Shown here one piece after another: positions 35,196 to 45,592 of a DNA stretch of 64,000 nucleotides; the stretch's first letter is position 1, and every line of letters begins with the position of its first letter. The notes below the pieces were generated by a model. That model did no database searches. It saw nothing but the letters and a program-made list of their open reading frames with translations, and was not told the origin of the DNA. A program made the position numbers and the translations under genes. The stretch spans positions 868,001-932,000 of the forward strand of contig NW_026570255.1 of NCBI RefSeq assembly GCF_019649055.1, in the 5' to 3' direction. Origin of the DNA: Paramacrobiotus metropolitanus. Its lineage: Eukaryota; Tardigrada; Eutardigrada; Parachela; Macrobiotidae.

Positions 35196-35880
35196 CCGCA
35201 CGAACCTACGAATACGATTTACCAGAATCTGAAAAGATCAGATAATGGCGCGGTCAGATCGCAGGCCTCATCCAATTAGAACGTCCCATGTAGACGAAAG
35301 AAGAGCGAAAACTGACAGGTGGTTTGGATTTTGGAAACAGGGTGGGAAGCGTCCGATAATGTGCGCAGTCATGCTGCGCTCATGGTAAGCGGGTCAGTAT
35401 TTAAACGATGCTCTTAAAACACCTAACTGGAAATGCTTATACAGTACTTCCAGGAGCAATCGACTGTTCAAGTTGGAAAAGGATGTGCGGGGTCACGAAG
35501 CAGCTATGATTACGATTACCGGAATCGAGAAACACCAGTTTACTGTGCGGCCAGATCGCAGGCCTAATTTATTAGAACGACGTCCCGTACGAACGGAAGA
35601 AGAAACAAAACTAAAATTAGGTTTAGAAATAGTATGGGCAGTGAAAGGGCTGGGCTAGGCTCGCACAGACACTCGCAAAAAATCTGCCGATTGAGGGAAT
35701 CGAACCCACAACCTGCATACTCTACGGCCGAGAGAGGCACCACTAGGCTATCGGCAAAGCATACAAATCTATTGAAATATTCTATCGAACGATCCTATAG
35801 AGAGCGGATGCCGCTCTGACAGCAGCTTCCAATAATGTGTCTGGTCCTGCTACGCGCATGGCAAGCTGGTCAGAACACGT
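35196..35880. repeat. Duplicated block, second copy split by a SINE
   Basis: Copy 1 (about 35205-35395) and copy 2 (about 35505-35870) share, in order, an AATACGATTTACCAGAATC-like block, AGATCGCAGGCCT, a TTAGAACG-TCCC block and GAAAGAAG. After these come an AATAATGTG block, CTGC-CGC-CATGG and AAGC-GGTCAG. In copy 2 about 150 extra bases containing a tRNA-like sequence lie between the halves, so the SINE probably landed in copy 2. Confidence 0.6.
35684..35757 (-). repeat. tRNA-like head of a SINE (pol III promoter boxes)
   Basis: On the minus strand a 7-bp acceptor-like stem (TTGCCGA with TCGGCAG, one wobble) frames an A box TAGCCTAGTGG (35740-35750) and a B box GGTTCGATTCC (35696-35706). Six T residues follow at once (35682-35677), a pol III terminator. 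The D arm is malformed and the anticodon loop lacks T33, so I call a SINE or tRNA pseudogene rather than a working tRNA. Confidence 0.65.
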
Positions 35881-36390
35881 AGTCACACATGGGGAACCGC
35901 TTCTGCGACAACATCTATCGCTACAGCCATGTCAGGTAGCGTGATGCTGCTGATGGTTTATGGTGGTGAGTGACCTTTACCGAATAGCTAACTCAAACAC
36001 GACACAAACCCAATCGTTCTGCTAACGTTGACCTTTATGTAAACTCATTCAAGCTAGCTAACGCTGCAACAACATCAAGGCTAAGAAGACATTCTAGTTA
36101 ACACTTTCCAAGACCAGATATTCCAGAGCGGCTTGCCATGGAAGGTGACATTTATTCATTAACAAGTTCTTCTCTCTCAAGCAATCAGAAGTGATTCCAA
36201 AATATGAAAGATGAGAGAATACGCATTCAACTCAAAAGCACTCATAGACAAACCATGAGTCAACAATTTATTGATTGTTTTATGAAAGATCAAAGTACAC
36301 TTAACACGACACTAACTGGGTGGTACTTTCTGGCCACTTCCTTCCGTTGCAAACCACATCACAGTATGACTGTCCATACAGAATGTGCTT
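35881..36390. other. Intergenic, no gene recognised
   Basis: No conserved block seen. It separates the duplicated SINE block from the 3' end of GTPase copy 2. Confidence 0.4.
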
Positions 36391-37771
36391 CTACCAGTCG
36401 TACTCGTGAGAGCCCCAAAATGATGAATCCGATTCTCGACCATACAGTACTCTCCGGTATTCATCGTTCTGGATGATGCATCTAACTTCAGCGATTGTTT
36501 CCACCTCAAATATTTCGAGTAGAATTTTATCGTCCAGCTTAGGTATATTGCTCCAAATAATCCGGTTGCCGCATCCAAATCCCGTCGTCGAGGGCTTCGC
36601 ATCCGCAGCTTTGACCGAAAGCTTCTCAACGGGATTTTTTATTGGTGTCAGCTCGTCATCGATCCATTTCAAAGTGTACTTGAACAGGGATTTCGCTCGG
36701 GATTCGAATACTTCGCTCACTCGAGTACCGCAGTTGGTCGCACCATCACACCCTTCCGTTCTCCACCATACCAGTCCACAGTAGGGACAAGCCTTAATTA
36801 AATTTCGCGGATCCGTTTTGTCAAACAGATTGTACGTCATTAGCGGGGTGACAGAATTGACAAAACGATCGCAGATCTTTATATTCTCCTTCTGTATTTC
36901 CACGCACAACGCGTAATACTCCAGCTCAGTCATCTCCTTGCCATGCTTGGTTATAAATTCATCGTAGAGGTCATCGAGATCGTACCTGAACTGGACAATC
37001 ATGATGTGAAAGACCTCGTCCTTGTCTTCATTGAATTCATTTTTTATTCGGTCGCGAAGTCTTGCGTAGTCACTAAACACTTTTCGCACAAGTTTTCTGT
37101 AGTGATCGAAGGATCGCCTCATACGGATTTCCACCTTATAAAAGTTAAAGTTGATATCGAATTCGTCATCAGATATTTCTAGCCGCCTGGGCTCCATGCG
37201 AGACATGCAAGCGTACATCAGATTGGCAACGGAACTGGAGTCGCTTTGGTGCGAGAAAAAACATAATGTTGGCAATGTTTGGACTGACTTCTGTTAGCAA
37301 AGTGCAGATAGTTGGAAATTCGCTATTATGGTCGTTAGCATTATCCATGTGCGAAATCAGGATGACGATTTTATTGGTGAAATTCCCGACCGGTTGCTCC
37401 ACTTGCAGGTAGTTGTCGATCATTTTATTATAGTGGCTCTTGTATTTCAGTACGATGAAGATTGTATTGAGCTCCGTTGCTGTCAGCCCGGCACGCAAAA
37501 GAACGGTATGTTTATACGTGTCGGTTTGGGCATCGGTCCCCGGTGTATCGATAAGAGAAAACGGGTTGCTACCGACGCTGACGTCACTCCTGAGAAGTTG
37601 CTGTGTCACGTTGCCGTTCCATGCACCGGAAAAATGATCCGGGTTACACAGTTTGTTACCGAGAGTAGTTTTGCCAGCCCCAGTAAGACCGATTAGGATG
37701 CCACACGGTCGATTGCTGTTAAAGTGGGCCTTTGCGGTAACTGCGTTCTTTATCAGGGGTTGGCGGTACAT
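36391..37771 (-). pseudogene. GIMAP-like GTPase with zinc knuckle, copy 2 (one-base frameshift)
   Basis: This starts MYRQPLIKN, aligned with the paralogues. An upstream in-frame ATG at 37891 would add 40 residues not found elsewhere. P-loop GLTGAGKTT, G3 DTPG and SHMDNANDH are present. After PNIANIMFF the frame shifts at a T6 run (about 37256-37261) where the paralogues need one base fewer. The other frame then continues SHQSDSSSVANLMYACMS through the knuckle CPYCGLVWWRTEGCDG, CG, to FEVETIAEV and a stop at 36391. A single homopolymer base is the only defect, so an assembly or sequencing error is quite possible and the gene may be intact. Confidence 0.8.
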
Positions 37772-38003
37772 TCTTTCTTCGGTTTCGAAGCCGGTAATGG
37801 ACGGCAAAGTTGCGCTATACATAACACTCAATGCCATTAGCTCACCAAGATTGCTGTTGTTGGCGCGGTAGTTGCTCGTAAGAATGTACAACTAATACTA
37901 ACATCTGTAAATGCTGAACTGACTTAATTAATACCATGACTCACGACTACATTGTTTCGTAACAGTAACACAGTGACATCTGTAGCTGACTGATTAGATG
38001 GCA

Positions 38004-38074
38004 GAGGTAGGGCTCCCAAACCATGGAAAAGGGAGCTAGTCATATCATATCACAACGTCTAAAGGATTAGATAA
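38004..38074 (-). promoter_or_regulatory. Upstream module of GTPase copy 2
   Basis: GAGGTAGGGCTC (38004-38015) and GATTAGATAA (38065-38074, with a GATA-type core) lie 230-300 bases upstream of the start of GTPase copy 2. The same two motifs in the same order precede copies 3 (48082-48142) and 4 (51425-51513). Confidence 0.5.
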
Positions 38075-38077
38075 AAT

Positions 38078-38167
38078 GGTGGCCGTCGGCCACCATGTGC
38101 CGTTTATTTAGTTGTCCGCTAATGAGGGTCGTTTCTATGACCCTCATTAGCGGCGGACTAAATAAAC
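38078..38167. repeat. Two adjacent hairpins upstream of GTPase copy 2
   Basis: GGTGGCC-GTC-GGCCACC forms a perfect small hairpin at 38078-38094. Next to it, GTTTATTTAGT (38102-38112) and CCGCTAATGAGGGTC (38116-38130) pair with their inverses at 38157-38167 and 38139-38153, around an 8-base loop. Confidence 0.75.
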
Positions 38168-39811
38168 AGCACACAACATTTAAGAATAATTTGGCTAAGG
38201 ATCGGCCGAACATTTCGTTGGAAAAGACTTCCTTGAGTTACACCTTACTTCTTAGATTTCCCAGGTTCCTTAGGTTGCTAAGAAGCCTAGGAAAACCTAA
38301 CAAACGTATTATGAAAACGTAAAAAATTCAAAACCTCTTAGAACTCTAAAAATCAAAATTACCGTAGAAATCTTAAAAGAAAAGTTTCGAAGAAACTTGA
38401 GAAGGAGGGCCTACCGGTTATTATGCCACGTACGAGCGCAAAAGAGCGAATACAATCATGATTGATGTATGCAGTACTTGTAAATAAAGCACTAGTACTG
38501 TAACTAGTTAAAATGGTGTAATGCCGGCCACATTCCGGTAAAGTTGCCCAAAAGACATTAAAACAAGGAATGCCGCAACAAATACATGTTGACAATAATA
38601 CGCTTGTGCAGTGGCCACAGTTGTACATCCAGTATGAGAGATATTTCGCAAAAATACGCTTTTAAATGCTACCATCGTACCTTTTAAAATTTTGCAGTTG
38701 CACGCACGCGAGCACCTCTTATAAGGAAAGTTCGCTGTTGAAGATTTTAATCAATGCAGCTAAACTGCTCAAAGGCCTATGTATACACTATTTTGCAATC
38801 GCAGCCTACAGCTTTTATATCGTGCTGGTCTCCCGCAAGGAACGGCATCATATTCTGGGTTGGGTTTGATTATGTGGTGCAAACAAATTGTGACGCACAG
38901 ATGATTAGATAAAGCAGTATGAGTAAGCGCACTTTGTTGGCTCAAGTCTCGACACAAATGAACACATCGCTACTCCACATCACCAAACCGATCAAAAACC
39001 GCACAACAAAATGGATACTTCTACAGTTAATGCGAGCGGAAAAGATTTGAAATGCCAGTTATGCATTGTCAGTAGTAGTGCAATCGAATTCGGGAGTGCA
39101 CTGAGCGGCAGGGTGAGCTAAACGTTTCCTGTTAGGTAGGTTAGTCTAAACGGTCGCTCACTCCCATACCCAGCGGCCAGCGTTCCAAACACAGGCGGAG
39201 CAGTGCACGGTGCTACGAAACTCTAATATCCGGCTACCGTACACGTACACTACAGAATGCTGGTTATAGAAGTGCGTGACCGTTTACTCTTGGAATAAAG
39301 TTTATCCAAGCTTTATCTTATCAAAAAAATCACTGCAATTGCACATGAACCCGACCTGCGCAAATTTACGAACTGTACCCCAGTCTACCAAACTTCGATC
39401 GTCCCTTGTGGCAGGCTTGCTCGCTGAACAAAACTCATAAATATTGTTATGCAGAACAACATCCCATTATGATATACTTCCGGTACTTTGAAATCACCGA
39501 GTGTTATCGCCGTGAGTCATAGATTACGAGTGTCAAATTATAAGGATTTTCTTCTAACTTTGGGTGCGATAATAACATTTTGTGGTCCAGGCTTTGCACT
39601 CGTTTTGCTACAGACTGTAGCCTAATGTACAGTATATCAATGTTTTCAGTTTTAGTAAAGCTGGCTCATGTGTCACCATTCTAACCGCCAAAAATTTTTT
39701 AAGTGAAGCACATTTTTCTGTTAAATGATAGTGCAATATTCTGAAAGAGGAAACTCTCTCCAGTTTTCTAGTTTAACCAAAGCTTTAAAACCGCTGGAAA
39801 CTTCGCTTTAA
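38168..39811. other. Intergenic, no gene recognised
   Basis: AT-rich with short frames only. Another GATTAGATAA occurs at 38903-38912. The interval ends at the TTAA (39808-39811) flanking the foldback element. Confidence 0.4.
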
Positions 39812-40492
39812 GGGATTTGGCCCGGTACATAGCACCAATTACGTGTACATACGCGGGAATATTCGCTTTCGCGCACTTCCAAACACTTTTTTGGGTTGTC
39901 TTTGGACATAGTGTAGCCTAATGATTTGTAAACATAGGCGTGAAATCCGTTTTCGCGCGCAACATCCAGTTCGGCAGATATGGGTGATAGAAAATTCCAA
40001 AAAGCTTAAATGCATTCAGGTGTACCAAAAGTCTCTCATTATGGACCGATCCCTTTCAAATTTTGCACGTAAATGCACATAAACATGAAGATCGTTCTTA
40101 CACGGATCCAGACTTCCACGATTTTTTTCGAATTTTAAAATGAATTTTAAAATTTTTGAAATTTATTTTAAAATTTTAAAAACGTGCTAGAACAGTGGAT
40201 CGGTTTAAGAACGATCTTCATGGTAATGCGCATTTACGTGCAAAATTTGAAAGGGATCGGTCCATAATGAGACTTTTGGTACACCTGAATGCATTTAAAC
40301 TTTTTGGAATTTTCTTACAGCTATAACTCCCGAACCGGATGTTGCGCGCAAAAACGGATTTCACGCCTATGTGTACACATCTTTTGGCTACAAACACCAT
40401 AAAGCAATGCAAAAAACTGTTTTGGGAGTGCGCGACAGCGAAAGTTCCCATGGATGTACACGAATTTGGTGCTATGTACCGGGCCAAATCCC
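39812..40492. mobile_element. Foldback element flanked by TTAA, arms about 290 bp
   Basis: The left arm (39812 to about 40105) and right arm (about 40200-40492) are inverted copies. The outer ends read GGGATTTGGCCCGGTACATA and are flanked by TTAA on both sides (39808-39811, 40493-40496), as for piggyBac-type targets, although TTAA could instead be part of the repeat. The roughly 95-base spacer is AAAATTTT-rich and itself palindromic. No coding capacity. A related single arm is at 54254-54540. Confidence 0.8.
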
Positions 40493-40496
40493 TTAA

Positions 40497-41601
40497 GGCC
40501 CACCCATGCAATGGGAGGTCCATTCTTTCATGAAAGAACTAATGGCAGGTCTTGCGAAATTCTGAAAATGTTTACGAAAGCTCCTTAGAGGTTAAATCAA
40601 TCAGCTGTCGATAAGGCTATGTATAATGCATTAGACGTGCGTACTTTCGTATTAGCAAAGAATGGGTTCACCCAGTTGCACATGGCTGCACATAATGAGA
40701 TAGCGTGCACTAACGGTAAATATAGCTTAAGTAAACCATATCAGCGAACTCAAGCACTATCAGAATGACACTAGAAAGCGCTGCATATTACACGGTAGTA
40801 GTGTCCGGTGAATAGTTTATTCGCCGGGGCGTTCTTGTGTGTTACTTTCGTGAATCACACAAACCAAGTCGACTCTGCGCTCATGCCATACCATAAAGGC
40901 GTTTCGCAAGAAAAGTCTCAAATATGATTATGTGGAAGTGGAAGATCACGGGGCTTCTACAAAGAAGAGTTTACTGGATCAAACGGGAAAACTACAAAAA
41001 CTACATAAAAGTGATTCGAGTCTGATCATTTCCATCACAAATGCATCGAGTCAACATCACTCGCCGCCGGTTGGCGGCTGTATCGTACGCCGAGCTGTAA
41101 CAAATCGTAGACGTGCCCATGTTTAGGTAGCGCTATAGCCTATGGGTTGCCAAGAAATAGCGAATGCGACCAATTTCCGCACGTTAATGCACAAAGTTCA
41201 ACAAAGTCAATGTTTCTGACCAGTGACGACATGTTTTTATGAAATACATCTATGTCTACTACAATTTCCGGGAGCCTATTTGCTAAGACAACTGTATCGC
41301 ACCCGCCATGCTGTACTATGTATTATGATGACTATTATCGGATACTATTCGTAAGCACTGAGATTTTGCCAGGATTCTATTAATAACCGCCCATAAAAAG
41401 TCACAAGTATTACATCAAACAAAAAGGAAACCAACAAAATAAAATCCACAGAAAACGCCTTAAATACATACGATAGTATAAAGTAGGATTAAAAACAGCA
41501 TTAAGCTGGGGTGTACTATTATGTAAAAGTGACAGTAAAACTGATAAAACTCCCGTGGACGGCAATTTTCGCGTCTGCGGATCCTGACGAAACCATTGAT
41601 T
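40497..41601. other. Intergenic, no gene recognised
   Basis: This was originally the DNA downstream of GTPase copy 3, before the transposon insertion. No conserved block seen. Confidence 0.4.
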
Positions 41602-41657
41602 CTAACGGTGGAAAGTAGTGTCAGTATCCGCCGCACAACTGGCTTGTGCAATTTGGA
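41602..41657 (-). pseudogene. Severed native C-terminus of GTPase copy 3
   Basis: Read on the minus strand and joined across the transposon to the gene at 47026, the frame continues FQIAQASCAADTDTTFHR and then TAG at 41604-41602. This aligns with FQRAEASY...FHE (copy 5) and YQRAEACY...SFHT (copy 6). It is thus the original last 18 codons of GTPase copy 3, now 4 kb away on the far side of the ISL2EU element. Confidence 0.85.
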
Positions 41658-41854
41658 ATTAGCAACGGGGCCATCAGGCGAGCCGAGGGTATGGGAGGCG
41701 TAGCGCGCTTAGCCTCTGTCATTTCGGTAGAACAGCCATCACGTTGAGACACATAACAAACTCGAATCTTTTAGTATTTATCGTATGTGCACTGTGCAAA
41801 TCGCATTCACATTTTTTACACAATATTTATGCACAAAGCTGGCTAAACAATATT

Positions 41855-42409
41855 ATGATCAAGCTGGCTCAGTCCCATATTTCGCCAAAGCCAATATCCC
41901 ATCTGCCCGCGGTCCGGCGCGGCCACGACTTGGAGGACGAAGCGGCAGATTACTTCTGTAAAGTGGCCTCAAGTGACGAGACGCAGTTGAGTGCATTTAG
42001 GATTGGTTTCTGTATAAACCCGTGGGAACCGTGGATTGGAGCTTCTCCTGACCGCCTGATTCGCGAAGAGAACGTTCTAACTGGCGAAATCACTTGGGCA
42101 CTGATTGAAATAAAAACCTTCGACACAAAAAAGGAACCCTTTGAATTGCCATATGTAGTTGATGACGGCAGCGGTTGCTTCGTTCTGAAACGATCGCATG
42201 AACATTTTTATCAAGTCCAGGTTGCCATGGCGTGCACAGGGATCACAACTTGTTACTTTTTTGCCTATTCTAGTGCAGAGAAAGATCACTTTTTGGAAAA
42301 GATATCTCTGGCAAGCGATGCAGTCGAATTTATTTTTGAGCGATGCGCTGAGTATTACTTTAAAACGTTTCTGCCCTTGCGATCCACAGTATCTGTGAAA
42401 GGAGCATGA
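41855..42409 (+). CDS. YqaJ-type PD-(D/E)XK nuclease of the ISL2EU element
   Basis: The protein shows the order expected for YqaJ-family (lambda-exonuclease-like) nucleases. RRGHDLEDEAADYF supplies the first acidic residues, PWIGASPDRLI the catalytic Asp, ALIEIKTF the E-x-K pair, and HEHFYQVQVAMACTG the conserved YQVQ helix; FFAYSSAEKDHF follows. I start at the first in-frame ATG (185 residues). The frame is open back to 41744, and an upstream exon is possible because an acceptor-like CTCAG lies near 41870. In ISL2EU elements this nuclease accompanies the transposase; its exact role in transposition is not settled. It faces the transposase gene tail to tail. Confidence 0.82.
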   Translation: MIKLAQSHISPKPISHLPAVRRGHDLEDEAADYFCKVASSDETQLSAFRIGFCINPWEPWIGASPDRLIREENVLTGEITWALIEIKTFDTKKEPFELPYVVDDGSGCFVLKRSHEHFYQVQVAMACTGITTCYFFAYSSAEKDHFLEKISLASDAVEFIFERCAEYYFKTFLPLRSTVSVKGA

Positions 42410-42810
42410 AATAAGGTTGTTGTGTAGTGTTTATTTGTGTTGAACAATAATTAATAAGTATCTGTAAACTGTAACCTGTGTTCTGTATTTCTAACTAATA
42501 TTCTGTAACTTGTTAATTTTATAAGGTTGGAAATAGTATTTATGGTTTCATTTAAATTTTTCGCAGATAATTAAAAAATCGGGCGCATGAGCAACACCAT
42601 ACCTTTCCAGTACATATCACTAATTGTTAAAAACAAACATAAAAAAATGTTTTCTTTACAGATACAGTACACGAAATAACTGAACGAAGAACCGAACTAA
42701 TTTTTAATATTATGTTTAAGAAACAGGCAATGCAATACAAGAATAGTGCATACACTAACAAAAACAAAAAAAATTAACAAATACTGTGTAGAAGTACAGT
42801 TACAAAAAAT
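42410..42810. other. Convergent intergenic spacer inside the ISL2EU element
   Basis: AT-rich 3' sequence for both element genes. No further gene. Confidence 0.5.
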
Positions 42811-45051
42811 TTAAGGAAGTGGTTCATAGGAGCCATCCGGGCATTCGATAAGCAACAGGCGATCCAGCGTCAGCTGGGCCAACAGCTCGGTGCTCATTTC
42901 TTCGTCCTCCTCGCTGATTAAGTCAAACGTGTCACCATTTTCGTCGATTAATTCATCGTTTTCGCATACTCGTAGCGGTGGTAGAAATTTACATAAATTA
43001 AAAACAACCCGGACTTCGGTGTCAATACGTTGAAGATCAGTTATCCGAAGCGGTCCCCTTATTTGATTAAACGTTTTGGCACGACCAATCGTATTCTCCA
43101 CCACTATTCTGGCTCTAGCGATCTCGGCTGTATCTTTCAGCTTCTCAGCAGACATATTCTCATTTTTTCCAACGCTCGGCGGCACAATCCACTGAAATCC
43201 TAAATTACGGGCAATTTCAGTAAGCTGGAAACCGCGTTCTGCAAGAACTACATCGCCAAATGTTAACTTCTGCAAGAGCTCAGATGCTTTCACGATGGCA
43301 GGATCAGAAATCGATCCTTGGTACGGATGGGACAAAAAACAGGGATTACCGTCGGCCTCGCAGCCGACCAGAAGCTTTATTGTATAGCTCTTCTTATAAC
43401 TGGACCAGCATTTTCGTGCAGCATCTGGGTTTTTTGGTTTCTCAATTTTAATCTCAAAACAATCCACAATCATAGTTATCTTTGGGAAAAGGGCAGCAAT
43501 TTTAGCTGGCAGGGGCAAAGGATCGACATTACGATATGGAAACTGACGAAACACTGCCATCATCCGCTCGTCCATAACTTCCAACCAACAGTTATAATAC
43601 TCCCCAACTGTTCGAGAATCAATTCCAAAAATCGCTCCAAGCACTTCGTATGTCATCCCAGTGCGCAGCTTCATCAGTGTCAGAAAACACTGATTAAAAT
43701 AATTCAAGGCCAGTGGATTACCAGATTGCTTTGAGCGGTCCGGGTACGGATTTCTTCCCGATCTTTTTTTAATCATTATTGTGTCTAACAATTCTGGGTT
43801 ATTGCCACCAAAGACGGCACCGTAAATCGTTGACAACGCTAAATACGACGGCAGCCCGGTCAAGTTTTGAACTGCATGGTCCCGGCCAGCAAACTTTTCC
43901 ACACGAAATTCTTGGCGCCCCAAACGGTTTTCCAACGTCTTTTGATACGATTTTGTGTCCAGCACTTCAGTAAGCAGTTCCCCAATACGCGTGTTCTAAA
44001 AGCAAAAAGAATTCTTCGGATGTTTTGTAACATGTAAAAATAAAACAATTGTGTACACTGTACAAGTACTGTAGTTATACGAGTGCATAAATATAAAGGC
44101 ACATTAAGAGTACTTGTTTATTGTGCGCATATTCCGAGTAAGTAATTAAAAATACATTATAAGTATTATAAGTAAGAGTACTTATTACATAGTTTGTTTT
44201 ACAGTATAACTCTAAAAAAAAACATTTTGCACTCAGCGACTCAGACGACTACTTACGCTGCGCCCTTCATTCCGTCGCATTTCTTCTTTAAGATGACTTA
44301 CTTCCGCATCCTTTGAACGTATTATTTCTTGCAAACGTAAAATTTCAGCGGAAAACTTTGTGACATCGGACTGCAACCGTTCAAGATCAACAAAGCTTGC
44401 TTCTGTTTGCACTGACGTTGCAAGCTTTCGCTTTTTTCTTGGCGTAGTAGACAATGGTAGATCGCAGCGCACTTTTGGGATTTGGCGCGAGCGAGCGGGT
44501 TGACAGTTTGCGGGATGAACTGTACTAGGAAGACATTAAAATTGCGAGGGTACGGCAGTTTTCAAGAGGAGCTTTCTTTTTGAATCTTTTCCACGTTTGG
44601 TTTTTGTTATGAAATCGGACGCCAAAAAGTGAGCGCTGCAGACACGAGTTTCGGAGCCCGGTTCCCATTTTGACTCCCGTCGGATGCGGTGTAGCCATAC
44701 GGAATACCGAGGATCCGCTTTGTCCGGCAGCCTTAGGAATGAAATTTCTTCTGATCCTGGCCGATTCTGATAGTGGATGCATCGCGGTACACAACAGTTT
44801 ATGCCTCCTCTCTAACGAAAAAACATCGTTATTTAAAGTACAACTTGAACACCTGCAGCGCAATCGTTTTCTGAGAGCAACGTTAGAAACACTGATATAT
44901 GTACTAGTTTGTATTTAGTAATACGAAGTTATTATCCCAGCATTTGAAGTACCATGAATAGACACTAGACAGATCAGATTTGTTTTATTTAAGAGCGATT
45001 TATTTTGCATACCTTGGTCGAAGAAGATGGGAGAGCCTCCGAGTCCGACAT
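42811..45051 (-). CDS. THAP/DDE transposase of the ISL2EU element (one in-frame stop)
   Basis: Exon 1 (45051-45013) encodes MSDSEALPSSSTK before GTATGC. Exon 2 (44811-44257) starts RGGINCCVPRC and forms a THAP zinc finger: CCVPRC, ISFLRLPDKAD, W near the middle, VCSAHF, AVPSQF. It continues as a coiled coil (LERLQSDVTKFSAEILRLQE). Exon 3 (43995-42811) has the helix-turn-helix RTGMTYEVLGAIFGIDSRTV and a DDE_4 core: IVDCFEI, VVLAERGF, VVENTIGRAK. Two oddities: TAA (44538-44536) directly follows the THAP domain in frame, and the second catalytic Asp (normally ADRGF) is Glu. Either could disable it. A short intron over the stop fits no reading phase I tried. Confidence 0.82.
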
Positions 45052-45270
45052 AATCCACGGCGTAAAAGTGAATATTGCTGTTTACAAAACTGCATTTAAA
45101 ACTTTGAACAATAAATCGCTAGAATGGTTGATCCTGCCAAACTAGAACTCGAATAATGTGTATAACAACGGATTTTGTTGAGAACTGCAGGAAAAACTAA
45201 ATGTGTGTAACAGTGTGTTTGCAACATTGTTAAAACTGTACAGTACCCGAAATGTATTGTACAGTATTGA

Positions 45271-45379
45271 CTACACGCAGTAATACTGTAGGTATTCGTA
45301 TGGCTCTACTGCACAGCTCTGCTTGATTAGCACTCGGAAACTGTAGTTTCTGTACAGAGCCGCCTTATACTGCGTGTAG
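45271..45379. repeat. Imperfect hairpin in the 5' region of the transposase gene
   Basis: CTACACGCAGTA (45271-45282) pairs with TACTGCGTGTAG (45368-45379) and GGCTCT (45302-45307) with AGAGCC (45356-45361). It lies inside the ISL2EU element, upstream of the transposase start, so it could be a subterminal or regulatory structure. Confidence 0.6.
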
Positions 45380-45592
45380 GTACAGCTGTTGTTAAGCATG
45401 CGCGCATTTGCAAAGACATGTGAACGAATCCAATACGATTCCGGTTATAAGAACAGCCGCAAAGAATAAATTGCTGTGCCTGAATGGTTTACTCATATTT
45501 TTTTAAAAAAAGCATAGTCACAAGAAAATTCATTCGTGCACACGTGGTCTCTCTACATGGACATGAATAGATGAAGTAATCACCGTGCACAC

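Noticed and set aside
35684-35757. Functional tRNA-Gly or tRNA-Glu gene
   Set aside because: The D arm does not fold properly, T33 is absent and one T-stem pair is mismatched. A SINE head or pseudogene is the safer reading.
44525-44863. A 112-residue minus-strand protein as an independent gene
   Set aside because: It is the wrong frame of the THAP exon. Shifting frame gives a complete THAP zinc finger with proper splice sites.
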